From Bostrychus sinensis (lineage: Eukaryota; Chordata; Actinopteri; Gobiiformes; Eleotridae): a stretch of 64,000 nt of DNA. The notes beneath the pieces are model-generated. The model ran no database searches. It was not told the origin of the DNA and saw nothing but the letters and a program-made list of their open reading frames with translations. The stretch spans positions 33,386,749 to 33,450,748 of the forward strand of contig CM036254.1 in assembly GCA_020698575.1 (NCBI GenBank), written 5' to 3'. Positions 48,887 through 60,847 of the stretch are shown here, piece by piece (positions within the stretch are counted from its first letter, which is position 1; every line of letters starts with the position of its first letter). The position numbers and the translations under genes are program-made.

Positions 48887-49620
48887 GGTTTTAGTTTATT
48901 TTTTATTTTTTTGTCAGGTTTTTTTTTTTCGTTGAATCTTTGTAAAAACCTGTCTGTCAATGCTAATGCATTCTTTTTTTTTTATTGTTTGTAATCGCTT
49001 CATCGTGAGGATATGTTATAAAAGGTTTAAGACAATACCAACTGGGCCTCTGTCTCACTTAGGGCCAAAGACAAATACCAGGTAAAGACTATTTGTCATG
49101 ACAAGCAACTTTAAAAGCTGCACAAAATTTGAAATAATTGTCATAAACCAAGAAACTAATATGAATAAAAGGATAACTTTATTATTATTGAATCTACATA
49201 CAACAGGTTAGTGATGATAAGCAAATGTAATTTTTGTGCCAGTCCCAAGCCTGGATAAATGGAGAGGGAGGCATCAGGAATGGCATCTGACATAAAATCC
49301 TATGTCAAATGATTATGGAGAAAGGTGATTTGCACTGATGAATCCTAAAAGGTCACCTATTCTGCTAAATCAACTTGTCTTCATGTGTGAGTAATCCTGT
49401 ATGCTGAGGCGCTGCCCTGCTCAGGAGCTGAAAACTCTTTACTCTGAGAAATGGCCCTAAGCCTTTTGGAAAAAATGTGTTCATCACAACCCCCTCCCCC
49501 CGTCTCTTCTCACATGTGTTTACAGAGATAGGTTCTTGCGGACCACAAGTGTTGCCAACGGTTCATTTGAGGACCAAGACTAGACTTGTCCATTTAGGTT
49601 CTACCCCTTGTTCCGAAATG
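48887..49620. other. Intergenic, no supported gene
   Basis: A 62-codon frame at 49477 partly overlaps the inverted repeat arm and has no family signal. Confidence 0.4.
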
Positions 49621-51567
49621 TCACTGACCAGAGCCTCGACAGTCACCAACAAAGTGAGCTGCTGAGTTATTATTATAAATAAGTATTGTTGTATAATTAC
49701 AGACAGGTCTGTTTCATTTAGTTAAATACAAATCTTTTTTCCTTTGTATATAGCCTCTGAACAGTTACGTGCAGTGAGGGACAAAGACAAGGATGGAAAA
49801 GAAACTGAAGATTCAAAAACCCTTCCAGCTTTGACAGTTGAGCTTAGAATAAAACTGTTTCACACAATGTTTTTCGACCATAACTTTACTGCTTACGACA
49901 CACAAATAACACTACAGTCATAACTTTCTACAGCACACAACTACTGGAGGTTGACTCACAAAACATGGTATAAATACAACCCTACCCTTCACCGTGGCAC
50001 ATGTTGAGGTACTATCCCAGGTGAGCTGGGACAGGTGAAAGTACAGGACCAGTGCAAGGCTGACACAGATTATCACTGATGGAGAAGAGACCTGAGGAAA
50101 GCTTGCAGATATGGAGTACTCTGTGTTATTAGTAGTATTTCATTGAATTGCTTTGGAACTGAAATAAAAAAGTATTGTGTAAAAGACATGGGTTGTATTC
50201 TTTAAAATATGAGCCTTTAACATTTCTCTCCCTGACGTTACTGTTGAAAACCTATACAGTACAAGAACATAATGGTATGTATTGTTTACAGTACAAATAT
50301 CAGTTTGACAAATAATATTTCACTTAAACATGCCATTCTTTTATGTTTATTTTTTGTTGTCAAAGTATAAATGATCCAGTGTACTTTTGAGTAAAAAAAA
50401 GTATTGTATTGTAAGTAGGGATGCACCGATACCACTTTTTTTCAAACCGATACGAGTACGAGTACTTCCATTTGAGTACTCGCTGATACCGAGTACCGAT
50501 ACGAGTACTTATATAGGGGTAACTTTATAGTTTATACAGTCACACTGCTGTATCTCATTCATCCCATACTGTGTCGTCTTTTTGCCGTCTGTCCCCGCTC
50601 TGCGATGCTAAGTTATTTTTACAACAGAGTGGTTTGAACACAGCTAACCATGGCTAAAATTTGCTCAATATGGACATGTTATACCTCATTTTAAAGACAG
50701 ACTGAGCATCTGCGCATAACCAGCGGAGATTTGCCAAGACATACAACAGCTAACACAATTAGCAATGGTACTTCTTAAGCTTTAATAGACAACAACTGCT
50801 TCACGCTTATATAATTTTCGGGACAACTAGGACAACAAAAGGACAACTGCTTAAGTTTTAAAACTCACGTATGATTTGGGATAAGTCTGGTTGAGCAGAA
50901 TGTAAACTCAGCTTTGCTTTTATCTCCATACAGTTCACTTTGAAATCCTTCCACTCGGTTATCACTGCTCAGCTGAGAGAGGAATGTCACGTGACAGCGC
51001 TGTAAAGTGGTATCGGTTGTTGGTATCGGCCCACTTTTATGAATACGAGTACGAGTACTTGGACATGGTATCGGTACCGATACCCGATACTGGTATCGGT
51101 ATCGGTGCATCCCTAATTGTAAGTAATGTTTTATATAATAATGTGCATCTATGTTATCCTCTCAAGGACACCCATCAAGAAGTCCAGCCACAGCTTCAGC
51201 TTCACATCACACCACCTTTAAGAAGGCTTTAAGAAAACCTGCACTGTGTGAACAACATATAGCTTAGAATGAAAAAATGTCAAAGGTTTGTGAAGTACAT
51301 TATAAGATGGACATGCAACTGCCTTTGTGCCAAATGAGTGTAATGACTAATGATGAGACTGTCCTCCTGGTCTTTGTCCTTCCCTGGACGTAGCTGTTCA
51401 GATGAAGATCCAATCAGAGGTTATGGACAAGGGACAAAACAATAGCAGTGAAAAAGATTTGTGTTTAACTAAATGAAACAGACCTCTGTAATTATACAAC
51501 AATACTTATTTATAATAATAACTCAGCAGCTCACTTTGTTGGTGACTGTCGAGGCTCTGGTCAGTGA
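49621..51567. repeat. Long inverted repeat, about 120-bp arms, 1.7 kb centre
   Basis: 49621-49740 (TCACTGACCAGAGCCTCGAC ... TTAGTTAAATACAAATC) is the near-perfect reverse complement of about 51450-51567. A second, weaker matching pair lies inside (49759-49796 and 51364-51403, AACAG(T/C)TACGT ... GGACAAAGAC). The hAT MITE at 50416 was inserted into the centre. The arms have no terminal motif or duplication that I can assign. Confidence 0.85.
50416..51115. mobile_element. hAT MITE, copy 2, with 8-bp ATTGTAAG duplication
   Basis: 700 bp, starting TAGGGATGCACCGATACC and ending ATCGGTGCATCCCTA. ATTGTAAG is exact at 50408-50415 and 51116-51123. It matches copy 1 (34287) except for about 180 extra bases in the centre (about 50765-50960). 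Confidence 0.95.
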
Positions 51568-53477
51568 GGTGTGATTAGCACAGGTAAGTAAGCTGGAAAA
51601 CAAAAATCAACAGATGAAACGCATTCACAATTCATCACTGTACTGTATATCCAAATAACTTCTAGTGAAATATGCTGTAATTTAATGTGTAATAAGTTGA
51701 TAATATTCAGAAGTAAAGGCTAACAAAGGAAATATTAACATACAATTGCAGTTAAGTGGAGAGAGAATATTAACTAATAAGTGTTTCTGTGCTGTCTATG
51801 TCCAATGACTGCACTATTTTAATAACACACCACAGCTTTATTTTACACACTATTAAGTATGAACAGCAAGAAAATGCATCATGCTAATGCTATAATTTGA
51901 TGAAGTGATTTTTATGGCTGTCATATTTTGGCAGGGGACAGGGCTGTTGGTTACAGCCCTTCTGTGTCGGCTCTTCTGGGACAGATCACTGCAGAGGCAG
52001 CTAACGTTAGCTTAGCACAAACAATGTTAATAAACTTTGACCATGTTTGTATTACATTCATTTCAGAGGCTTGCGGTCTTATAAATTATTTCACAACGTA
52101 TACATCACTGTAATAATGAAATGTATATTTTTTATGATAAATGCACACTTACCAAGCTCCTACTCCTCTGACTTTGATGAGTAAGCAACGTTTAGCAGCA
52201 GGCCGCCGTCAGGTGAGAGTGAAGAGGTTACGGAGGTGGGGCTAGCTGAAAAGTGACCAATCATATGCCGATCTGTGCTTCCCAGAGGGTCCCGCCCCTG
52301 AACTGCCAAAACTTTCAGACGAGGGAGCAGGATCCACACACGAGCAGAATTTCACACCGCAGGCGCAGGAGAGATCATAGGGGCGTGGAAGGGCAGCACG
52401 CACGCTCATGGTCATTGATTCTGTGCACGTGGGACGTTCAAAGTGCACGTGGAGAGTAGTATACACGCGTGAATTAAAATAATCTGCTCGTGGATGTATT
52501 TATTGCGCCTCTCGTATTGTGTCGTTTTTCTGACGCCATAAAACACCTTCAATTACATGTATTGCACATATTTTTTTACATTGAGGTGAAAATTATTGGT
52601 CACAGCATCTAAATACTAAACCTAAATTAAAGTATTCTGTATAATCAAGCTGCTGCTGGCAATGCAAAGTTAAGTGACAGCAGCTTCAGTAGCAGTTGTC
52701 TGGTCTACAGTTAACCTAAAGATAAACTTTCAATCAATCTATGATTACCACAGCTCCACAACAAGTTACAGAAACATGTTTACAAGTACTTTAAAGTGAG
52801 TAAAAATACATACCTGAGCGGAAAACACTAAGTAACAATGTTGTCTTGTCGCTCTATCATAAGTAGCCATCTTGAATGCTTGGAGCAGGATCTGTGTGCG
52901 TGAGTGAGACTGGAGGAGGGGGATGGGCTGAGACCCAGACTCCAGGTTGGTTCAAAACAAAGGGCGCTCACTTTAACTTCCAATCCCCGCCAGGGGAAGG
53001 ACTATAGCCAGCTATGACATATGACAGATCACCTACTTTATGCCACAGAACAGGACCAGACTATCATTTTTACACATTTTAAACATATAGAAAAGTTCCA
53101 GACTACAGCTTTAATATGGGCAACGGCTGAAAGCATATTATCTTAGGTCTGTATTCTGCCCTGGAGAAAAATATTTCAAAGTGAGAGGTTGAGCTTAGAA
53201 TTGACAAAGTCCCTTGGATGTGGACGAAAAGTCTTCACCTTCAAACCTATGTCCAAATGTCTTTTGTGAAACAATTTATTCTCTAATAAAACAAATTTAC
53301 TTACTAATACATTGCACAAAACAAAAACCAAAGTCATGTTCAGCATTAAATGGACGCAATCCGACCTGTCTGACCTGTAAATCACTGGGTGAATGCAGCG
53401 TCAATATCAATGTGTGTTTCACAGTTTGTTTGTTTTTTAGCTGTTCTGCTGTAACGTGAGATGATTCCTCAATGTTA
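51568..53477. other. Intergenic, no supported gene
   Basis: 52190-52480 is locally GC- and CpG-richer, but frames on the two strands mirror each other and no promoter or exon can be supported. CAGACTACAGCTTTAA near 53100 resembles the end of a dispersed fish repeat. Confidence 0.4.
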
Positions 53478-53565
53478 TAGTTCAATTCAATTCAATTCAG
53501 ATTTATTTGTACAGCCCAGTATCACAACAAAAGTCGCCTCAAAGGGCTTCACAACACTTGAAAAA
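53478..53565 (-). repeat. LINE/SINE 3' tail with (TTCAA)n
   Basis: (TTCAA)n, then ATTTATTTGTACAGCCCAGT and ATCACAACAAAAG, the inverted 3' end of a common fish retroelement. Confidence 0.6.
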
Positions 53566-55987
53566 ACATAAACACACAATCAGACAACACAAACAATAAC
53601 TACACTAAACAGACCCAGGACACTCCTAAAAAACCCAGTATGACAATTGCAAACCTGCCCCCATGCCTAAAAAAACTAAACATGCAAGACTTGGTTACAA
53701 AAAAGTACTCATTGTTTGTCGTTTCTTCTTTTGTTCTTTATTCCCTGATTCCTGACAAAGTCTTTAATGTTTTGCACTGAGTGACTCTCTAGAGTTGTAT
53801 GCTCAGCAGTCTCTTTACTGTTTTGCATTTAATCATAGTAGCTAGTTCACCAGTTTTGATATGGTGACTAAAATGTCTCATTACTGCTGCTTCTTCTCTT
53901 TGAGACCACGGATGTTTTCATTTCCTCCTGGGCTCTTCTGTATCAGAAGGACCTACAAAGGAATACAAAAATTACCAACACTAGGGGTTAATACCTAACA
54001 AAAGGAAAGAGGCATGTGCATGTACAAATGTCAATTCGGACTGAATCTGATAAATTTAAGTGATTTCAACCAATCTTGCAATTTCATTTTCAAGCTCTTT
54101 TATTTAATACCAATAACAAGAAATAGTATCCATAGCAGGGTTGTGGTGTTGTATTTCATGCTTTGATGATGAGCTTTGTTTTAGTACTGCTGTAAACAAA
54201 TGAAATTAGTGGTGCACCCCAAGTCAATTATGTCTCACAGGCTACCGTGGGAACACAATTGCTACTTCAGGGACAGATAGATGTAACTTATTTGTATTTG
54301 GTTAGGCCCATATAGCACTATTATATTACATCCATGCCCAAAGAGGTTTTATGATTGATTCCTGCATGTTTGAACCCAGATTGTCTTCTTTCCCTCGGAG
54401 GAGCAGCCAAACAGCTGCCTCCACAGTGAGGACTAATTTGACGCAGCGAAACCACTCCTCCAGGAAGTGCCCCGTCTTGACTTGCCTGCGGTGCACAGCT
54501 ATCGCTCCCCTGCCTATTTTGCCCATGCATCTAGTTTTCAAATGCTAATTCGTTTTTTCCCCAGTGCTGCTGCCGACACAACTGTCAGTTGCTAGCTCCA
54601 CTACATCATGAAGTGGGTGGGGAGAGGCGGTCTTAAAGGGACAGGATCTGAAATCAAGCCATTTAATTTCTGGGTAAGTCAGCTGGCTCAAACAAATAGC
54701 TTTTATTTCATAACTATTGAATGTTCCATATTGCAAACCATAAATGTCCTTAGGATAGACTGTGAAACGGGAAATATAGCATGATTTGGAAATTTAAATT
54801 TTTCATTTTTATCTGGATTGGTCTTGAAAAAAGGACTATTTTTTTTATTAAAATCATGCAACTGCTAAAACAAAAGCATGTGCAATGTTCTCATTAGAAG
54901 AAAACCAATATTTTTCTTTTGCATGTGCTCTTACCAACTTCTTTGCTGCACACTTTATTTTTATCTATTTATTTATTTATTTTTTTTTTTATGTCTTTTG
55001 GTCTTGCCAGTAGTGCTTTTAACAATTTTTAAATTGGGGAGAAAACAAACAAAAAAACAGACTAAACATATCAATATTTATGTTCTTCAAATAGTGCTGA
55101 TATTAACAATAGTTAATATGCTTATTTTTTTACACCTAGAGATGTGCCCTCAAGGGCAGAGTCAACATCTGTAAATTAAAAATTAAAAATTCATCAAAAA
55201 GAGTACTTTACTCTCTACATGTAATGAATCTGATGACACCTGCTGATAGACTGTGGGACATGGACACACCGTCTGAGATGGCAGCAGGTTCTTCAACAAG
55301 ATGCCCATCTATCTTCTCTTCTTGAGTAATAAGAGACTATTATATTAATGTTCAGTTTAACTTAAAACAAATATTTCAAAATGAGAAACAAATATAAAAA
55401 GCACTATCATGATGGGGAATTCCAGTAGAATCTATAAGGATTACATGTATATTCTGGTCCCTGTTCTACAAAAAGGCCACTAGGCAGAAATATTCATAAT
55501 TCTAAAACTATGAATAATAAATCCATCAAATTATAGGCAAAATTTTAAGGTATTTCTCTTAAGTAAAGTTATACTCACAATCATAATCCCTGACAATGTT
55601 CTGATATCAGAACATTGTTACATTTAAAGTAGCCGAGTTGACAAAAGGGGAGTCAGAAGCTGTTATCTTTGAAGACAATAAATAACAATAAAGTTCTCTT
55701 CTGGGCTTTGGTTACTCATGGAGTATTTTAATTGTGAACTGAAAAACAAAGACTGCTGTAATAAACAGGGTTATTTAACCTTTGTTTTCTGTTCTTAGCC
55801 TTGTTCATAGTAACCTTGGAATTTGCATCATGAAAAATCAGGAAAAATTCTACTAAGATAATATATAACCACTAATAACTATTCTACTTAACCCGCTGTA
55901 TGGGGTCAAACAATTTGGTCTAGCAAAAAGGAATTTATTATCTTCAGGAAAACCACACTCCTTTCTTTTGGTTATCGGGAGTGTTAA
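53566..55987. other. Intergenic, no supported gene
   Basis: Only short frames without family signal. A perfect palindrome lies at 55593-55618. Confidence 0.4.
55593..55618. repeat. 26-bp perfect palindrome
   Basis: Arms ACAATGTTCTGAT and ATCAGAACATTGT with no spacer. Confidence 0.95.
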
Positions 55988-57047
55988 CCCTTTGGGCGCC
56001 AGATTTTTTTCTCTAAAATACAGTTTTTTGACATCCAAAATTCAAAAGGTTGTGGCTTAAAACAATTAGAGATAGAGTCTTACTATAAATGAGAAAAATG
56101 TCAGTTATGAACCAAAGTTTATGAATGTAGTAATTATAGGCATCTAATCTGCATATATTTTGCATATTGTGACATCATTATCAAGCAGACATGCTGAGTT
56201 ATGTTATTTTTAGTAAAAACAAGATTATAAACATGTTTGAACTTTTTTTTGTCTTTTTCTTCAATTAATAAATGAGCAGAAAAAAGTTTGTCATGGCCTG
56301 GCAGCAGGTTCATCAAACTGCTGAATCCAATTCTCTCATCAGTGCTGTTGCTAGTCCTGTTTATACTCACCACGCTGCTTCCACCGCGCCCTCGGCAACA
56401 CCTGCCTCTCCCCACGCCTTTCTCTTCTCCCTCCTCTGCCTCTTCTGCAGGGAAAAGTGTGTGATAGAAAGGGGAGTGCTTGTTGTACATTTATTTCACT
56501 CAAAACCGCACTGTTCCTGAGTTTACCCTCAGTACTGCGGCTGCAGAGACTCTGTGCTGCCCCGCCTCTGCGGGAGAAAGTCGCGGGACGAACTACTGCC
56601 TCGCGCGCACATCTCCCTCTCAAAACAGCATTATTCCCGACCTCACGTTCACTCCCGGGGTCAGAGTAACTAAGTGCACGCCTGCCTCTGTCACCTACCG
56701 TGGGCAGAGTGACGGAGAAACGCCGTGCGCAGGGACTGTGAGCATAGCTCCAGCAGTGCCACCATTAGCTACTTTCACCTTTTCCTCTCTCAAAACTGTA
56801 GAGGAATCTACTCCACGGAGACGCTCCGACGCGCCACTCCCCGTGAGACTCACTCACCTTTGAGCACGTCTTTTTCAAAGATTTTGAACGACAACATATG
56901 ATTCTATTGGGCTAGAAACTAAGTCCTGGGTGTCTGACACCTAGAGGAAGGGAGTAGAAACAAGATTTAACATTTTAATAGGACGTAGGGGCTGTTATTT
57001 TTAGCAACGTTCCTTGTCGCAATTCTGCGACTTTGGCGCTTAGAGGG
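55988..57047. mobile_element. piggyBac-type element flanked by TTAA
   Basis: 1060 bp, starting CCCTTTGGGCGCCAGA and ending TTTGGCGCTTAGAGGG, with TTAA at 55984-55987 and 57048-57051. TTAA targets and CCCT-starting inverted ends are the piggyBac hallmark. No DDE transposase is recognisable, so it is non-autonomous, but the right half is unusually GC-rich and carries repeat-structured open frames. Confidence 0.85.
56272..56863 (+). pseudogene. Coding-like cargo of the piggyBac element
   Basis: Overlapping plus frames: one from 56272 (82 aa, starting MSRKKFVMAWQQVHQ) and one at 56480-56863 (127 aa). The latter contains two diverged copies of a roughly 40-residue unit, beginning QNRTVPEFTLS and QNSIIPDLTFT, each with a C-x-PAS motif. 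The CTCAAAAC word that starts each unit is at 56499, 56619 and 56789. I do not recognise the protein; it might be the disordered N-terminus of a lost transposase or captured host sequence. Confidence 0.3.
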
Positions 57048-57051
57048 TTAA

Positions 57052-57857
57052 GGCAGCAACCATGTCTGGTGATAAGAGGACGGCAACTTTGTGTCTCCTT
57101 TTCCCCTAATTTCCACTGTGTTGAAATCCAAACAAAGTTTTTGCTCAAACTTTGAAAGGCCGACTGCAACACACTGGAGAGGATTAGTATCCCTCTCCAA
57201 AAAAATTTTCAGTCGCATTTTTGCAACCTCTCCCTCTTCTGTTGAACAGAATTATACTGGCAAGATTCGCTTTGCAAAGATCTCCAAAAATTTGTGTTGG
57301 AGCTGGTTAATCCAACTATATAATACTAAATCAGAAAGAAACACAGACACGTTAAATGGTTTACTTGCAAGGAGAGCAGACAGAGATAAAGACCCAGTGA
57401 CATGCACCGGGGACATTCCCTCCATGTGCTCTGGGCTCCCTGCTGCTCTCATGCTTTTTATTAAACATCACACCCCTGGTTACATGCACCGTCTCTGTCC
57501 GATAAGGGAATTGAGGAACTAGGACAGAGACAGTCATCAACTCTACATATGATAATTTAACATAACAACGCTGGTTATCAGTTCTGAGGCCGCACTTTCT
57601 TATCCAGTTGGTCATTCTTCTGCGGCCATGCCATGCTTAATCTATACGGTCAGTATAGATTAAGCAGTCAGTCGTGCGTCAGCACTATCTACTGGAACAC
57701 TCTGTAACTCAGCACATGATTAATACATTCACAACACACATATTGTACTTAGGATTTTATGAGATATAAAAGTAGATAACTTATATACACATTTCTCTAA
57801 CAATTTGCGCCTATGGCATCTTTTTTATGTTATCAGATGCAATGCTGGAAACTTTTT
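57052..57857. other. Intergenic with a 143-codon frame and a hairpin
   Basis: A plus frame at 57091-57522 (143 aa) has no recognisable motif and no splice or poly(A) context, so it is not called as a gene. A 13-bp-arm hairpin lies at 57635-57665. Confidence 0.4.
57635..57665. repeat. Perfect hairpin, 13-bp arms, 5-base loop
   Basis: GCTTAATCTATAC, loop GGTCA, GTATAGATTAAGC. No T run follows, so it is not a terminator-like structure. Confidence 0.9.
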
Positions 57858-58690
57858 CAAGTCACAAGTCATTCTGTACAACAGCAGAGATGTCATCATC
57901 TTTCATCACAGACAGCAGTTTCCAGACACTCTGAGATATCGATCGACACTGATCTGCTTCTGACCTTTTGGAAAGTGTTATGATCCTTCTTTGTCCTGGT
58001 TCTTCGTTTTCTTCCACTGGTTTTGAAGGACATTTCAGTGGGTGTCGCCATAGATCTCGCCGTAGAAACATAGCATTGCAATACATGCAGTGCATAAAGG
58101 TTTGTGATCCATAACTTTTTTTCTGGTGTGCGGTGTGAGTTTTAAAATCCCATTCCCGCTCTGTAAAACTTTTATGTTATGTTTGTAGTTTCCTTTTTTC
58201 TGAAGTTTGTCCAACATTTTTTTATATATTGTTTAGAATATTTTGGCAGTACACAAACCTGAGCAACCTCCAAATCATCCTTTTCATAAATTTTTAAGTG
58301 ACGGGCAAACTTTGACGGTGCTTGTCCACAGATTAAAAAGTTATTCTTCATTACTGAAGAGGATATATCTGAAGATGGTAGGCATTCATCTTCTTCCAAG
58401 GCTTCTGTGCTGTCTTTAACATGTATTTTGCCAGTATTGCCACTTTTGTCTTTTAGAGTTTCTAATATTTCGAATTGCTGGTCTTTGATACAAGACTTGT
58501 CAACATATACTGTACTGACTGTTGCCCAATGATGCTCTCTTGGCAGTGTCTGCTTTTTGAAATGTTTGAAATTTTTTTGAAAGAGGAAGAGATACTTTGG
58601 ATGACGTACTTTCACTTGAACTGCCTGAATGACTACATGAATCAGGAACATAATCCTCATCTGTCAGCGACTCTTCACTAGAAAACCCTG
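57858..58690 (-). pseudogene. Decayed zinc-finger mobile-element ORF
   Basis: On the minus strand, frames broken by shifts read an acidic/Ser-rich N-terminus, then NFLICGQAPSKFARHLKIYE (a C-x2-C...H-type finger with one cysteine lost), LQKKGNYKHNIKVLQSGNG, then HCMYCNAMFLRRDLWRHPLK (a second C-x2-C...H finger) and finally SVWKLLSVMKDDDISAVVQN. I recall the pattern finger, KKGNYxHN, finger, then L-x-x-M-x-x-D-x-x from a multi-copy fish protein family whose C-terminus looks like a tyrosine recombinase (Crypton-like); that assignment is from memory. Only the N-terminal third survives here, with at least two frame breaks. Confidence 0.55.
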
Positions 58691-59178
58691 ATCTTCTGTA
58701 TTCTAAATGATATACAAAAAATTGTCCTAAAATGAGAAATATATATATTTTTTAAAAGTATATTTAATTAAAGATGACTCCAACAGGCTTACCAGTGGCA
58801 GGGAAACTAGGTTGGTCTGGAAACTTTTGTCAGAACAGGATTTATGCCACATCAAAGAGCAAACTAGAAAGAATAATATCAGTATAGTTTGTGTCACTCT
58901 AGACATATTTACATAAATTTAACACAGGTTCAAGTAATGCTTTGTATGTAGTTTTAAAAGAAAAAAGTATACATCTTGAATATCGTATAATAACACTAAA
59001 ATATCATATATTTGAAGAAAAATGTGCAAATAATGATAATGATAATGATAAATTGTTGCAGAAAGAAAAGAAATCGCTGCAGTAAATAAACATAGCTTTT
59101 CAGACACTGTGGAACTATAATTTTCATTTCAGCATATTTTACTTTTTATTTGTATATAATTTTGTGTTCATTTGTGTG
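58691..59178. other. Intergenic, no gene seen
   Basis: AT-rich; (ATGATA)n-like stretch near 59032-59050. Confidence 0.4.
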
Positions 59179-59420
59179 CTGTGTTCATTTTAACACTTGC
59201 CTCTTTACTGTGTATATCAGGGGTACAAAATTTGGACCTTTGAGGGTACTGCCCCAGTGACAAGCCATTGGACCCCTAAGGGTACAAATATTGACCTTCT
59301 TCTCTAACAGTGTAGCAACAGAGCTAAAATACTGCCTTTTTTAAACGGTTTAATGAAGAAAGGTGCCCAGTTTAAAGCATCAGAAATAATCTACCACCTG
59401 CAGCCTCTTGAGTATTACTT
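59179..59420. mobile_element. Composite MITE fragment D
   Basis: Starts in the inner MITE right end (GTGTTCATTTTAACACT), crosses the middle element's right arm up to CTAACAGTG and continues with GCAACAGAGCTAAAATAC as in copies A and C, then stops near 59418. It therefore derives from a full composite, not from the B form. Confidence 0.8.
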
Positions 59421-59619
59421 TTTTTTACCTGCAAATACGCCAACATCACGTGATTAAAAGCATAGGAAAAACTGCGCAAGTGTCCAAACCATTCACATAC
59501 ACAGTGCTCTAGTGCTGCACTAAAAAGTAACTGAGAGTTTAGAGACTGATTGAGGGAGATTTGGAGCTTTCAGAGCTGAGGCCATTGACCGTCTATGTCC
59601 CTTATACAGTTGAAACTAC

Positions 59620-59912
59620 AGAAAACATTTGGTTGAGGTTATTGCTGCCAAAGGAGGGTCAACCACTTCCAATCCAAAGATGCACTTACTTACTTTCCAC
59701 CCTGTACTGTGAATGTTTAAATAAATATTCAATAAACACATGAATACATGTATTTTTTTTTGTATTTTTTTTTTGCAGCATTAGTTTAAGTAGACTGTGT
59801 TTGTCTAATGTTATGACCTAGATGATAATCAGATCACTTTTTATGACCAATCATGCAAAAATCCAAGTATTTTCAAAGGGTGCACTTACTTTTTCTTTCA
59901 CTTGTATTTAAA
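59620..59912. mobile_element. Tc1-like transposon right-end fragment
   Basis: TTGCTGCCAAAGGAGGGTCA, CACTGTGAATGTTTA and GACCTAGATGATAATCAGAT occur in the order seen at the 3' end of a widespread fish Tc1-like element, ending GGGTGCACTTACTTTTTCTT. No transposase remains. Confidence 0.7.
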
Positions 59913-60665
59913 TACTGACTTTTTACTCACTTTTAATGCTGTCCGATGGCTGGCTTGATCTGGTTTGTTCAACGTTATGCATAGGGACTGTGGCATTAGT
60001 TAAAAATAGACAGCGCATTTCTGCTGTAGTGCTGCACTCAGACACATACTGTACCACAGCTGGTGTAAAACTCACACATTGTACCTTAAGGGAAAGTCTG
60101 TGGCAGGAGGCCTGTGTAAACATGGAATAGATTCTAGTAGCGTCTCATGCAGTAGTATATTAATTGCAGAGCAGAGTTCAGCAGACACTGTTATCGAAAA
60201 ACGATGGCCAGTTACTACACAGACTTATTAAAGTCTCTCACAATTTTCTTAGGTTATTTCTGAGATGTATTTATTTATCTAAGTAAAACACACACATTTG
60301 TTCTCTGTTATAATCATTTTATGCTACTTTTTTATATAGGATAGGCATATTTGCCGACAGAGTTTAAGCCTTGTATGCTTTTTTTTTTTTTTTTTTTTCT
60401 TCAGCAAAGATGTTACTACTGCAACAACAACAACACTGGTGAAGGAACCATTTCTTCAACCTCTCTGAAAGGGAAAGGAAAAAAATAATACCTCCACATT
60501 TGAATATGATGTTTTTTTGTAGCTTGAGCCCAGACGTACTTCTTAGCAGCTTTAAGTGCTTAATGTTCACCCTCTCCCCAAACTTCAGCTGCTGGCCTCC
60601 AATCACAGCATCCCACCATAGAGTTTCTTAAAAACAAGTGCCACAGTCCTGAATAGACATCAAAC
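59913..60665. other. Intergenic, no gene seen
   Basis: T run of about 20 bases at 60379-60398. No coding signal. Confidence 0.4.
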
Positions 60666-60669
60666 ATTA

Positions 60670-60776
60670 TTTAAAAAAGAAGACAAGGAGAGAGACCTCA
60701 GGAGAGAGAAGAGAGGAGAGGTAAGAGGAGGGGAAAGAGGGCAGTAAAGCAAGGAAAAGAGGAGAGGGGAGAGTAT
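60670..60776. repeat. Purine-rich (GA/GGA) tract
   Basis: About 105 bases almost entirely A and G, a candidate triplex-forming stretch. Confidence 0.8.
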
Positions 60777-60847
60777 TCCGGTTAGTACTTTGGGTCCTCA
60801 GCCTCTGGGAGGTAGCTTTAACCCCTCCTCCTTCAGTCCAGCTGCTA

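Noticed and set aside
52190..52480. CpG-richer stretch as a promoter or first exon
   Set aside because: Only mild enrichment, no TATA, donor site or conserved coding frame.
57091..57522. 143-codon plus frame right of the piggyBac element
   Set aside because: No domain, no splice or poly(A) evidence; the opposite strand is also open over much of it.
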